A stretch of 64,000 bases of DNA from Modestobacter italicus (GTDB lineage: Bacteria > Actinomycetota > Actinomycetes > Mycobacteriales > Geodermatophilaceae): contig NC_017955.1 in assembly GCF_000306785.1 (NCBI RefSeq), forward strand, positions 2,604,001 through 2,668,000. The letters run 5' to 3'. Numbering within the stretch: the stretch's first letter is position 1; every line of letters begins with the position of its first letter. Shown here in pieces: positions 7,501-15,717 of this stretch. Made by a program: the position numbers and the translations under genes. Under the pieces are notes generated by a model. The model did not search any database and was not told the origin of the DNA. It saw only the letters and a program-made list of their open reading frames with translations.

Positions 7501-7506
7501 CCGGGT

Positions 7507-8814
7507 GTGACCCTGACCGGCGGTGCCCCGTCCGAGGCCGACCGCCGCGTCGAGCACCCCTCGTTCGTCCCCGCCCAGCTGCTGGCCGACCCGGACGCCG
7601 CACCCGAGCGTGGTCCGGACGGCGCGGGCAGCACCGGCGGCCGGCGGCGGGTGCACCGCTCGGTCCGGGACTGGGTCGTGGACGTCAGCTCCTTCCTGCT
7701 CGCCCTGGCCGGCGGTGCGGTGTTCGTGGGCGCGGCGCTGTCGGAGTCACCGCCGCCGCCGGACGGGCTGGTGTTCGCCGACGTGGTCGTCGGCAGCCTG
7801 GCGTGCGTGCTGCTGTGGGGGCGGCGCCGCTGGCCGGTCCAGGTGGCGGTGCTGCTGGCGCTGGTCGGCTGCTTCTCCGACATGGCGAGCGTGGCCGTCC
7901 TGGTCTCGCTGTTCACCGTCGCCGTGCACCGGCGGCTGCCGACCGTGCTGGCGCTGTCCGCGCTGAACCTGGCCGCGTTCTTCGTCTACACCGCGGTGCG
8001 GCCCACCGACGACGTCCCCTACCCGATCGTCCTGGGGTTCGGGCTGTTGATGACGGCGGCGGTCGTGGCCTGGGGCATGTTCGTGCGGGCCCGCCGCCAG
8101 CTGGTGGTGTCGCTGCGGGAGCGGGCGCTGCGCGCCGAGCGTGAGCAGCACCTCCGGGTCGCGCAGGCCCGCCACCTGGAGCGGACCCGGATCGCCCGGG
8201 AGATGCACGACGTCCTCGCGCACCGGCTGTCGTTGCTGAGCATGCACGCCGGTGCGCTGGAGTTCCGGCCCGACGCCCCGCCGGCCGAGGTCGCCCGGGC
8301 CGCCGGCGTCGTCCGGGCCAGCGCACGGCAGGCGCTGGAGGACCTGCGGGAGGTGATCGGGGTGCTCCGGGAGGCCAACGGCGACCCGGCGACCCGGCCG
8401 CAGCCGACCCTCGGCGACCTCCCCTCCCTGGTCGAGGAGAGCCGCCGCGCGGGCGTCCGGGTGCGGGCGGACTACCGGGTGCCCGAGCTGGGATCGGCGC
8501 CGCCGGCGACCGGCCGGAACGCCTACCGCGTCGTGCAGGAGGGGCTCACCAACGTCCGCAAGCACGCGCCGGGCACCGTCGCCGCCGTCCTGGTCGAGGG
8601 CGCCCCGGGCCGGGGGCTGACCGTGGAGGTGCGCAACCCGCCACCGGCCGGCGCCGAGCACAGCGTCCCGCTGCCCGGCGGGGGCACCGGCCTGGTCGGG
8701 CTGCTGGAGCGGGTCAGCCTGGGCGGCGGGCACCTGGAGCACGGCTGGACGACGGACGGCGACTTCCGGCTGCGGGCGACGTTCCCCTGGCCCACCGGCC
8801 CGGACGCCCGATGA
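7507..8814 (+). CDS. sensor histidine kinase, NarL/DesK class (HisKA_3)
   Basis: 435 aa. A 50-residue polar N-terminus is followed by five or six membrane segments (about residues 58-195) with no large extracellular domain, so it probably senses within the membrane. The dimerisation/phosphoacceptor block is RTRIAREMHDVLAHRLSLL with the phospho-His at about residue 234. The ATPase domain has an N-box around NAYRVVQEGLTNVRKHA and a G-box GGGTGLVGLLERV. It phosphorylates the next gene's product, with which it overlaps by 4 bases (ATGA). The divergent ABC exporter is the likely target. Confidence 0.92.
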   Translation: MTLTGGAPSEADRRVEHPSFVPAQLLADPDAAPERGPDGAGSTGGRRRVHRSVRDWVVDVSSFLLALAGGAVFVGAALSESPPPPDGLVFADVVVGSLACVLLWGRRRWPVQVAVLLALVGCFSDMASVAVLVSLFTVAVHRRLPTVLALSALNLAAFFVYTAVRPTDDVPYPIVLGFGLLMTAAVVAWGMFVRARRQLVVSLRERALRAEREQHLRVAQARHLERTRIAREMHDVLAHRLSLLSMHAGALEFRPDAPPAEVARAAGVVRASARQALEDLREVIGVLREANGDPATRPQPTLGDLPSLVEESRRAGVRVRADYRVPELGSAPPATGRNAYRVVQEGLTNVRKHAPGTVAAVLVEGAPGRGLTVEVRNPPPAGAEHSVPLPGGGTGLVGLLERVSLGGGHLEHGWTTDGDFRLRATFPWPTGPDAR

Positions 8815-9482
8815 GGGAGCCGGTGCGGGTGCTGGTGGTCGACGACGACCCGCTGGTGCGCGCCGCCCTGGCGATGGTGCTGGGTGGCGCGGAGGACCTG
8901 GACCTGGTCGGCGAGGCCACCGACGGCGACGAGGTGCCCGCCGCGGTCGAGCGCTGCTCCCCCGACGTCGTCCTGATGGACATCCGGATGCCGCGCACCG
9001 ACGGGCTGACCGCGACCGAGCAGCTGCTGGCCCGGCCCGGCGCCCCGGAGGTGATCGTGCTGACCACCTTCGACGCCGACGAGCAGGTGCTGCGGGCGCT
9101 GCGCGCCGGGGCGAGCGGGTTCCTGGTCAAGGACACCCCGCCCGCGGCGATCGTGGAGGCGGTGCGCCGGGTGGCCGCCGGGGAGCCGATGCTCTCCCCC
9201 ACCGTCACCCGCCAGCTGATCGCGCACGTCGCCGCGGTGGAGCCGGTCGCTCCCGGTGACGTGCGCCTCCGCGGGGCGCGCGCCCGGCTCGACCAGCTCA
9301 GCGACCGCGAGCGGGAGGTCGCGCTGGCCGTCGGCCGCGGGCTGTCCAACGCGCAGATCGGCGCCGAGCTGCACCTGAGCGTGGCGACGGTGAAGGCGCA
9401 CGTCTCCCGGCTGCTGGTGAAGCTCGACCTCGCCAACCGGGTGCAGGTCGCGCTGCTCACCCACGACGCCGGTGTCGTCTAG
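8811..9482 (+). CDS. response regulator, NarL/LuxR class
   Basis: 223 aa. The receiver domain has VLVVDDDPLV at the start, phospho-acceptor Asp57 in VVLMDIRMPRTDG, Thr in VIVLTTFDAD and Lys in SGFLVKDTPP. The LuxR-type HTH is LSDREREVALAVGRGLSNAQ then IGAELHLSVATVKAHVSRLL, about residues 157-210. It is the cognate regulator of the upstream kinase (ATGA overlap) and probably controls the divergent ABC genes. The fold and active site are complete. Confidence 0.93.
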   Translation: MREPVRVLVVDDDPLVRAALAMVLGGAEDLDLVGEATDGDEVPAAVERCSPDVVLMDIRMPRTDGLTATEQLLARPGAPEVIVLTTFDADEQVLRALRAGASGFLVKDTPPAAIVEAVRRVAAGEPMLSPTVTRQLIAHVAAVEPVAPGDVRLRGARARLDQLSDREREVALAVGRGLSNAQIGAELHLSVATVKAHVSRLLVKLDLANRVQVALLTHDAGVV

Positions 9483-9500
9483 CCCCTCCTCGCGAGGCGG

Positions 9501-10115
9501 TCAGCGGTCGCGCCAGGAGCGGCCGTGCAGCCACCACTGCAGCCGCCGGGTCACCCAGGGCAGCAGCAGGTAGGTCATGATCGGCGTCAGGGTCAGCGTC
9601 GTCACCGCCACCCGCAGGACGACGTGCGCGTCGGCCAGCAGCCGGCCGAGGGTCACGGTGGCCAGCAGGTTGAGCGGGAAGAAGACCAGCCAGATGGTGA
9701 CCGCCTGCTTCCAGCGCGGCGGCGCGGTCGGCGCCGGGGCGGTGGCGTGCTCGGCCGAGGACTCCACCGGCGCGTCGAACCAGCCCTCGATGCCGGTGCG
9801 CCGCTCGGTGCGGGTCACCTCGGCCAGCCCCTGCGCCGAGCCCAGCCACCACCGCCGCTCCGGGCTGGCCTCCCAGGCGGCCAGGGTCGCCGGGGAGGTG
9901 AACCGGCACAGCATGTGCCACTCGTCGGCGCCGTGCCGGGGGCGGACCCAGCCGCCGCCGAGGAAGCCGGGAAAGCCCTCGGCCATCGTCAGGCCGGCGC
10001 GGATCCAGGCGGTCATCTCCACCGTGTGGGCCGGGTCGGCCCGTCGGGTGAACGAGACGGTCACCGGCAGCTCCGGGGTCTCCGCAGCAGCCGGCACCGG
10101 GGTGGTGCTCTCCAT
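9501..10115 (-). CDS. antibiotic-biosynthesis-monooxygenase-domain membrane protein
   Basis: 204 aa. The N-terminal 100 residues (PVTVSFTRRADPAHTVEMTA) resemble the ABM/DUF dimeric alpha-beta barrel, with FPGFLGGGWVRP and EWHMLCRFTSPATLAAWEAS. The C-terminal part has two membrane helices (AVTIWLVFFPLNLLATVTLG and VLRVAVTTLTLTPIMTYLLL). The same ABM plus two-TM arrangement is known in actinobacteria and proteobacteria as uncharacterised ABM-family membrane proteins. The enzymatic role is unproven. Confidence 0.75.
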   Translation of the reverse strand: MESTTPVPAAAETPELPVTVSFTRRADPAHTVEMTAWIRAGLTMAEGFPGFLGGGWVRPRHGADEWHMLCRFTSPATLAAWEASPERRWWLGSAQGLAEVTRTERRTGIEGWFDAPVESSAEHATAPAPTAPPRWKQAVTIWLVFFPLNLLATVTLGRLLADAHVVLRVAVTTLTLTPIMTYLLLPWVTRRLQWWLHGRSWRDR

Positions 10116-10209
10116 GCCCCCAGCATCGCCGCCGTCCGTGACGAACGCGTGACGGGGTCCTCAGCGCGCCGCACCGGCCGCGCACAGGTCCGGTCGCGAT
10201 GATCGGGGC

Positions 10210-10923
10210 GTGGAGGCCCTCGACCGGTTCTGGGACCGCGTCAGCGCCCCCTCTCCCCCGCTGTCCGGCTGGGTGCTGGTCCTCAGCGCGGTGCTCGCCG
10301 CCGTGCTGGTCCTCTCCCCCGCGCTGTGGGGCCGCGCCCGGCACGCGGTGACCATCGCCCACGAGGGCGCGCACGGGCTGGCGGCGCTGGCGACCGGACG
10401 CCGGCTGGCCGGCATCCGGCTGCACTCGGACACCTCGGGGCTGACCGTCTCCGCCGGCCGGCCGACCGGGCCCGGCATGGTGCTCACCGCGGCGGCGGGC
10501 TACACCGGGCCGGGGCTGTTCGGCCTGGGCGCGGCCGCCCTGCTGGCCGCCGGGTACGCGATCGGGCTGCTCTGGGCGCTGCTGGCCCTGCTCGCGCTGC
10601 TGCTGGTGCAGATCCGCAACTGGTACGGCCTCTGGTCGGTGCTGGTCACCGGCGCCGTGGTGTTCGCCGCCACCTGGTGGCTGCCGGCCGAGGGCCAGGC
10701 GGCGTTCGCGCACCTGGTGACCTGGTTCCTGCTGCTGGCCGCCCCGAAGACCGTGGTCGAGCTGCAGGCCAAGCGCCGCCGCGGCGCCGGCCGCGACTCC
10801 GACGCCGACCAGCTGGCCCGCCTCACCCGGCTCCCCGGCCTGCTGTGGGTCGGCGTCTTCCTGCTGGTAGACGTCGGCGCCCTGACCCTCGGGACGACCT
10901 GGCTGCTGCAGGGCCAGGCATAG
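10210..10923 (+). CDS. M50-like membrane metalloprotease
   Basis: 237 aa with a GTG start. A first TM segment (GWVLVLSAVLAAVLVLSPAL) is followed by AHEGAHGLAAL, giving the zinc motif HExxH with His51, Glu52 and His55. It then has four or five TM segments, a small basic loop (AKRRRGAGRD) and a last TM (LLWVGVFLLVDVGALTLGTT). It matches the M50B-like proteins of actinobacteria. The second zinc-ligand motif (NxxPxxxxDG-type) is not evident, so activity is uncertain. Its stop codon lies inside the large inverted repeat that follows. Confidence 0.75.
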   Translation: MEALDRFWDRVSAPSPPLSGWVLVLSAVLAAVLVLSPALWGRARHAVTIAHEGAHGLAALATGRRLAGIRLHSDTSGLTVSAGRPTGPGMVLTAAAGYTGPGLFGLGAAALLAAGYAIGLLWALLALLALLLVQIRNWYGLWSVLVTGAVVFAATWWLPAEGQAAFAHLVTWFLLLAAPKTVVELQAKRRRGAGRDSDADQLARLTRLPGLLWVGVFLLVDVGALTLGTTWLLQGQA

Positions 10924-10981
10924 GTACCTATACGTGCGTCCTGCGCCCGAATACGCAGGTATAGGTACCTATGCCTGGGCC
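10911..10981. terminator. 28-base inverted repeat containing ATAGGTACCTAT in each arm
   Basis: Arms 10911-10938 and 10954-10981 pair at 26 of 28 positions around a 15-base loop. Each arm also contains the self-complementary ATAGGTACCTAT, so four-way or cruciform folding is possible. It lies between the convergent M50 and GH65 genes and includes the M50 stop codon. A bidirectional terminator is the simplest reading. The AT-rich palindrome inside a GC-rich arm is unusual. Confidence 0.6.
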
Positions 10982-10983
10982 CG

Positions 10984-13356
10984 TCAGTCGCTGGTGGGGC
11001 GGTTGCGGCGGCGGGGGGCGGCGTGCGGGGGCTGGTGCACCGGCTCGACCTGCAGCGGCGGGGGGATCTTCCGCTCGCAGGCCTCGGAGCTGACCGTGAA
11101 GGTCTCGCCGTGGTGGGCGATCTCCAGCGGCTCGTCGCCGTACACCAGCCGGTAGGTCGCCTGCCCGGCGGTCACCGAGACGGCCAGGCACCGGCCCTGG
11201 AACACCACCCGGAACGCCAGCCGGGAGATGCGCGGCGGCAGCCGGGGCGCGAAGGTCAGCCTGCCGTCGTGGTCGCGCATCCCGCCGAACCCGGCGACCG
11301 CGACCATCCAGCCGCCGGCCAGCGAGGCGATGTGCAGCCCGTGCCCGCTGTTGCCGTGCAGGTTCTGCAGGTCGGTCAGCGCGGCCTCGCCCCAGTAGTC
11401 GTGGGCCAGCTGCAGGTGGCCGGTCTCGGCCGCGATCACCGCCTGCTGGGCCGCGGACAGCGAGGAGTCCCGCACCGTGCGCGCCTCGTAGTAGGCGAAG
11501 TCGGCGATCTTCTCCTCGAGGGTGAAGGCGTCCCCGCGCAGGTGCAGCGCCATGACCAGGTCGGCCTGCTTGACCACCTGCTTGCGGTAGATGTCGAAGT
11601 AGGGGAAGTGCAGCAGCAGCGGGTACTGGTCCGGCGTCGTCCCCTCGAAGTCCCACGGCTCGTGGTGGGTGAACCCCTCGGACTGCTCGTGCACCCCGAG
11701 CGCCTTGTTGAACGGGACCCGCATCTCGTCGGCGGCGCGCTGCCAGTGGGCCACCTCGTCGGCGGACACCATCAGCCGGGCGGCCGTCTGCGGCTGCCGG
11801 GCCACGGCGGCCGCCGCCTCGCGCAGGTTCCGCTGCGCCATCAGGTTCGTGTAGACGTTGTTGTCCACGACCGCGGTGTACTCGTCCGGCCCGGTCACCC
11901 CGTCGATCCGGAAGCCCCGGTCGTCGTCGAAGTGGCCCAGCGACGCCCACAGCCGGGCGGTCTCGACCAGCAGCTCGGTGCCGAAGTCCCGGTCGAACTC
12001 CTCGTCCAGCGTGGCCCACCAGTACCGGGCCACCGCGTCGGCGATGTCGGCGTTGATGTGGAACGCTGCCGTCCCGGCCGGCCAGTACCCGGAGGTCTCC
12101 TCGCCGCGGATCGTCCGCCACGGGAAGGCCGCGCCGTCCTGGCCGAGCACCCGGGCCCGCTCCCGGGCCAGGTCCAGCGTCGAGTGCCGCCACAGCAGCG
12201 CGTCCCGTGCCGCGCCCGGCACGGTGTAGGTGAGCACCGGCAGCACGTAGGTCTCGGTGTCCCAGAACGTGTGCCCGTCGTAGCCGTCGCCGGTGAGCCC
12301 CTTGGCCGGGATCGGCTGGCGCTCGGCGCGCAGACCGGCCTGCAGGACGTGGAACATGCCGACCCGCACCGCCTGCTGCAGCTCGTCGTCGCCCTCGATC
12401 TCGACGTCGGCCTCGTCCCAGTGCCGATCCAGCAGCTCGCGCTGCTCGCGCACCAGCCGCTCCCACCCGGCGAGCTTCGCGGTGGCCAGCGCCCCCTCGA
12501 CCTGGTCCCGGACGGCGGCCGAGGACCGCCGGCTGGACCAGCCGTAGGCCAGGTACTTCACCAGCCGCAGCTTCGAGCCGGCCGGGAGCCGGGCGGCGAG
12601 GGTGTAGCGGGCCAGGTCCGCGGAGACCTCGAGCTCCTCGGTGGCCTGGTCGGGGACGTCGACCTCGTGGTCCATCCCGGCGGCCAGCCGCAGCCGGCTG
12701 CGCTTGGTCTGGTGCACCAGCACGGCGTGCCGGCCGCGGCCCACGTGCAGCTCGGACTCCAGCGGGCGGTTCATCGCCGACCCCGCCCGGGGGTCGTCGG
12801 TCTCGGTGGTGTTGACGGCCTCGTTGGCCAGCAGGTCCGACTGCAGCGCGATGTACAGGTCGCCCTGGTCGTCGGTGCACTCGACCGTGTACTCGATGGC
12901 CGCGATCGACCGGCGGGTCAGCGAGACCAGCCGGGTGCTGGTGACCTTGACCTGCCGGCCGCTGGGCGAGCGCCACTCGGTGCAGCGCCGGAGCAACCCG
13001 TTTCGCAGGTCGAGGGTGCGCCGGTGGTCGATCACGTTGCCGTACTCGACGTCCAGCGGGGTGTCGCCGACGAGCAGCCGGATCAGCTTCCCGTCGGTCA
13101 CGTTGACCACCGTCTGGCCCTGCTCGGGGAAGCCGTAGCCGGCCTCCGCGTAGGGCAGCGGTCGCTCCTCGAAGAAGCCGTTGAGGTAGGTGCCGGGGAC
13201 GACGACCGGCTCGCCCTCGTCCAGCGACCCGCGCATGCCGATGTGCCCGTTGGCCAGCGCGAAGACCGACTCGTTGACGCCGAGGGAGGCGAGGTCGACA
13301 CCGGTCTCGGTCAGCGACCACGGCTCGACCAGGAAGTGTGCGCGCCCTTCCGTCAC
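10984..13356 (-). CDS. glycoside hydrolase family 65 disaccharide phosphorylase
   Basis: 790 aa, full length for GH65 (maltose, trehalose or kojibiose phosphorylases). The N-terminal beta-sandwich begins VEPWSLTETGVDLASLGVNE. The (alpha/alpha)6 barrel contains GYDGHTFWDTETYVLPVLTY, and GVTGPDEYTAVVDNN has the general-acid Glu at about residue 492. The C-terminal jelly-roll caps it. These enzymes split an alpha-glucoside with phosphate to give beta-glucose-1-phosphate. The partner gene upstream encodes beta-phosphoglucomutase and overlaps by 4 bases (GTGA), so the two feed glucose units into glycolysis. The sugar specificity is not resolved. Confidence 0.92.
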   Translation of the reverse strand: MTEGRAHFLVEPWSLTETGVDLASLGVNESVFALANGHIGMRGSLDEGEPVVVPGTYLNGFFEERPLPYAEAGYGFPEQGQTVVNVTDGKLIRLLVGDTPLDVEYGNVIDHRRTLDLRNGLLRRCTEWRSPSGRQVKVTSTRLVSLTRRSIAAIEYTVECTDDQGDLYIALQSDLLANEAVNTTETDDPRAGSAMNRPLESELHVGRGRHAVLVHQTKRSRLRLAAGMDHEVDVPDQATEELEVSADLARYTLAARLPAGSKLRLVKYLAYGWSSRRSSAAVRDQVEGALATAKLAGWERLVREQRELLDRHWDEADVEIEGDDELQQAVRVGMFHVLQAGLRAERQPIPAKGLTGDGYDGHTFWDTETYVLPVLTYTVPGAARDALLWRHSTLDLARERARVLGQDGAAFPWRTIRGEETSGYWPAGTAAFHINADIADAVARYWWATLDEEFDRDFGTELLVETARLWASLGHFDDDRGFRIDGVTGPDEYTAVVDNNVYTNLMAQRNLREAAAAVARQPQTAARLMVSADEVAHWQRAADEMRVPFNKALGVHEQSEGFTHHEPWDFEGTTPDQYPLLLHFPYFDIYRKQVVKQADLVMALHLRGDAFTLEEKIADFAYYEARTVRDSSLSAAQQAVIAAETGHLQLAHDYWGEAALTDLQNLHGNSGHGLHIASLAGGWMVAVAGFGGMRDHDGRLTFAPRLPPRISRLAFRVVFQGRCLAVSVTAGQATYRLVYGDEPLEIAHHGETFTVSSEACERKIPPPLQVEPVHQPPHAAPRRRNRPTSD

Positions 13357-14081
13357 AGCAGCTCGTCCAGGTCCTGCACGACGACGTCCGCACCGCGCTC
13401 GCGCAGCCCGTCGGCCTGGCCGACCCGGTCGACCCCGACGACGAACCCGAACTCCCCCGCCCGGCCCGCGGCCACGCCCGACAGGGCGTCCTCGAACACC
13501 ACCGCCTGCGCCGGCGGGACGCCCAGCGCGCGGGCCCCGGCGAGGAAGCTGTCCGGAGCCGGCTTGCCGCGCAGCCCGTCGCGCTTGGCGACCACCCCGT
13601 CCACCCGGGCGTCGATCAGGTCGGCGAACCCACCGGCGGCCACGACCTGCTCACCGTTGGCCGACGCGGTGACCACGGCGGTGGCCAGCCCCGCCTCCTT
13701 CACCGCGCGCAGGTAGCGCATCGAGCCCTCGTAGACCTGCACGCCGTGCTCGTCGAGCTCGCGCAGCAGCAGCTCGTTCTTCCGGGTCGCCACCCCCCGG
13801 ACCGTCGCCGCGTCGGCCGGGTCGCCGTCGGTGCCCTCGGGCAGGGTGATGCCCCGGCTGGCGAGGAAGTCCCGGACGCCGTCCTCCCGGGGCTTGCCGT
13901 CGACGTACTGGTTGTAGTCGTCCTGGCTGAACTCGGCCGCCGACGGGTCGCGTCCCTGCAGGAACTCGTCGAAGGTGCGCTTCCAGGCGGCCTGGTGCAC
14001 CTTCGCCGTCTGGGTGAGGACGCCGTCGAGGTCGAAGAGGCACGCGCGGATGTCGTCGGGGAGTCCCAGCACGTGCGACAC
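13353..14081 (-). CDS. pgmB: beta-phosphoglucomutase-type HAD hydrolase
   Basis: 242 aa. HAD motif I is CLFDLDGVLTQTAKVH (nucleophile Asp and acid/base Asp two residues later). Motif II is the Thr/Ser in AVVTASANGEQVV, motif III the Lys in GLRGKPAPDSFLAGA and motif IV VVFEDALSGVAAGRAGEF. The cap domain is inserted after motif I. It converts beta-glucose-1-phosphate to glucose-6-phosphate, matching the coupled GH65 phosphorylase downstream. It is the first gene of the pair, reading away from the gene-free stretch at 14.1-15.1 kb. Confidence 0.88.
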   Translation of the reverse strand: MSHVLGLPDDIRACLFDLDGVLTQTAKVHQAAWKRTFDEFLQGRDPSAAEFSQDDYNQYVDGKPREDGVRDFLASRGITLPEGTDGDPADAATVRGVATRKNELLLRELDEHGVQVYEGSMRYLRAVKEAGLATAVVTASANGEQVVAAGGFADLIDARVDGVVAKRDGLRGKPAPDSFLAGARALGVPPAQAVVFEDALSGVAAGRAGEFGFVVGVDRVGQADGLRERGADVVVQDLDELL

Positions 14082-14230
14082 GCTACGGCGATCTCCTGGG
14101 ACAGTCCTGTCGAGATCCGACTCGGCTGGGCCGGGCTGCCTGTGGGCGTTGGTGCTGCGCCCGGAGGGCGCCTGGTGTGGCGAAAGGATCGTCCATGTTC
14201 AGCGGAGGTCGCAAATCTGCGACGTGATGC

Positions 14231-14249
14231 TGTTGTTAGGGATAACGGT
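14231..14249 (+). repeat. motif copy 1 (TGTTGTTAGGGATAACGGT)
   Basis: A variant of the 16-base motif with three extra bases (TGTTGTTAGGGATAACGGT). It lies 150 bases upstream of the pgmB start on the opposite strand. Confidence 0.7.
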
Positions 14250-14522
14250 TGATGGTCCTGACGGACACCACCCCCTTCATCGGCAGGTCGGCGCCGTCGC
14301 GGTACGTCTGTCCCGGGACGGCCGGCGACGTCCCGGACTCCCACGCCCGGACCCGGTCGCTGCCTCGACTGCTGGCAGGCACGGAGGTCGACGGCCGCTC
14401 CCCTCCCCCGGGAGGTCGTGGGTGCCGTGCCTTTTGGCGTCGGCGCCCGCCCGGAGGGCGGTCTTCGGCACTGCGGGCCGGCTGCGGGTGGTCGGGGACG
14501 GCGGGCGGATGCTTGAGCTGGC

Positions 14523-14538
14523 TGTTGGGGATAACGGT
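14523..14538 (+). repeat. motif copy 2 (TGTTGGGGATAACGGT)
   Basis: An exact 16-base copy, identical to copies at 14977 and 62088, in the same orientation. The following bases differ between copies. Confidence 0.8.
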
Positions 14539-14976
14539 CGTATCTGCACTCTGTGCCGGTCCCGTATAAGGGGCGCCGGCGCTGGCGTGGCTCCTCCACC
14601 CCCGTCCGGGTCCTGCTCCGCGGACGGGTTCGGCCCCTGGCCCGCCACTCCCCTCCCCCAGGTCGCCCACCGCCACCTCGGACGCCGGGCTCCCCTCCCC
14701 GGCGGCCCGGCGTCAGCTCCCGTGCGACGCGAGGGGCCGCCTCCGCGCTGCTGCACGCCGGAGGACCGTCCCCCGGCGGCGACCAGTCGACGGTCCGGTG
14801 AAGGGGGCCTGTGCCACTCCCCTCGAACTGCTCACCGGCCCGCGCACCGCTCGCCGCCCGGTCGCCCGCGCCGGGAGGACGGCTGCCGGCGAGGGTGTCG
14901 TCGCTGCTCTGCCCGGAGTCCGCTCCCCCGGTGTCCTGGCGCAGGTCGACGTGGCGGGTGGGTCGGGCGGCGCGGC

Positions 14977-14992
14977 TGTTGGGGATAACGGT
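14977..14992 (+). repeat. motif copy 3 (TGTTGGGGATAACGGT)
   Basis: An exact 16-base copy, 145 bases upstream of the YbhB-like gene. It is preceded by GGC, as is copy 2. Confidence 0.8.
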
Positions 14993-15063
14993 GGTCGATG
15001 ACGGACGGCCGCTCAGTGGGCAGGTCGGCAGGGCCCGATCGGGCGGCGGGCGACCGAACTGCC

Positions 15064-15069
15064 TAGGGT
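15064..15069 (+). promoter_or_regulatory. candidate -10 box upstream of the YbhB-like gene
   Basis: TAGGGT fits the TANNNT consensus, leaving a leader of about 60 bases before the ATG at 15137. No -35 element is clear. Confidence 0.3.
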
Positions 15070-15136
15070 CGGCAGCAGCTGCGGCACCGCCGCACTCCCG
15101 GTCCCACCGGGAGCCCACGACCCGAGGAGCACCGGC

Positions 15137-15676
15137 ATGGCCGACCGCCCCGTACCGCCGAACCCCTACGACTTCCTCCCGCAGGTCCCCGCGTTCACGC
15201 TCGAGAGCACCGAGATCGGGCACGGCGAGCGCCTCCCCGCCCCGCACACCAGCGGCGCGATGGGCGTCCCCGGTGGTGAGGACCGGTCACCGCAGCTGAG
15301 CTGGTCAGGCTTCCCCGACGGGACCCGGGGCTTCGCGATCACCGTCTACGATCCCGACGCCCCGACCACGAGCGGCTTCTGGCACTGGGCGGTCACCGGC
15401 ATCCCCGCGTCGGTCACCGAGCTGGCCGGCGGCGCGGCGTCCGACGGCCTGCCCGCCGGTGCGGTGCAGCTGCGCAACGACGCCGGGTTTGCCGGGTACG
15501 TCGGTGCCGCGCCGCCCGCCGGGCACGGCACCCACCGCTACTACGTCGTGGTGCACGCGCTGGACACCGACGACCTCGGGGTGCCCGCCGAAGCGACCCC
15601 GGCGTACCTCGGGTTCAACCTGTTCAGCCACACCCTCGCCCGCGGGACCATCGTCGCGGAGTACGACGTCGAGTGA
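15137..15676 (+). CDS. YbhB/YbcL family Raf-kinase-inhibitor-like (PEBP) protein
   Basis: 179 aa. The ATG follows CGAGGAGCACCGGC. The PEBP anion-binding pocket is visible as [20 protein letters not shown] (D-P-D-A-P and W-H-W) and later [20 protein letters not shown] (G-H-G-x-H-R-Y). The phosphatidylethanolamine-binding fold is complete at a typical length. Bacterial members have no established substrate. It is a single gene ending in a strong bidirectional hairpin. Confidence 0.92.
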   Translation: MADRPVPPNPYDFLPQVPAFTLESTEIGHGERLPAPHTSGAMGVPGGEDRSPQLSWSGFPDGTRGFAITVYDPDAPTTSGFWHWAVTGIPASVTELAGGAASDGLPAGAVQLRNDAGFAGYVGAAPPAGHGTHRYYVVVHALDTDDLGVPAEATPAYLGFNLFSHTLARGTIVAEYDVE

Positions 15677-15681
15677 CCCGA

Positions 15682-15717
15682 CGTCCCGCTGGGCCGGTGC
15701 GCCGGCTCAGCGGGACG
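15682..15717. terminator. bidirectional hairpin between convergent genes
   Basis: CGTCCCGCTGGGCCGG pairs with CCGGCTCAGCGGGACG (15 of 16 positions) around a TGCG loop. It starts 6 bases after the YbhB-like stop and extends into the last codons of the convergent GNAT gene. Confidence 0.65.

Larger units (their letters stand above)
14082..15136. other. 1.05-kb gene-free stretch with three copies of TGTTGGGGATAACGGT
   Basis: No frame on either strand looks like a protein. Three near-identical 16- to 19-base motifs lie in the same orientation at 14231, 14523 and 14977, followed or separated by several C-rich blocks (CTCCCCTCCCCC at about 14398 and 14651, CTCCCCTCCCC at about 14691). A TAGGGT box at 15064-15069 may be the promoter of the YbhB-like gene. 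The remainder is unexplained. Confidence 0.6.

Noticed and set aside
14231..14249. Motif copy 1 as an I-SceI-like homing endonuclease site
   Set aside because: It shares TAGGGATAAC only; the other copies lack the TAG and the right half does not match.
14231..14992. The 16-base motifs as DnaA boxes or an origin
   Set aside because: TTATCCCCA differs from the box, actinobacterial boxes are usually TTGTCCACA, the conserved block is longer than a box, and there is no dnaA, dnaN or AT-rich unwinding region nearby.
14082..15136. Long open frames on both strands in this stretch as genes
   Set aside because: They are products of high GC, overlap each other, are rich in Arg, Pro and Gly and show no recognisable domain.
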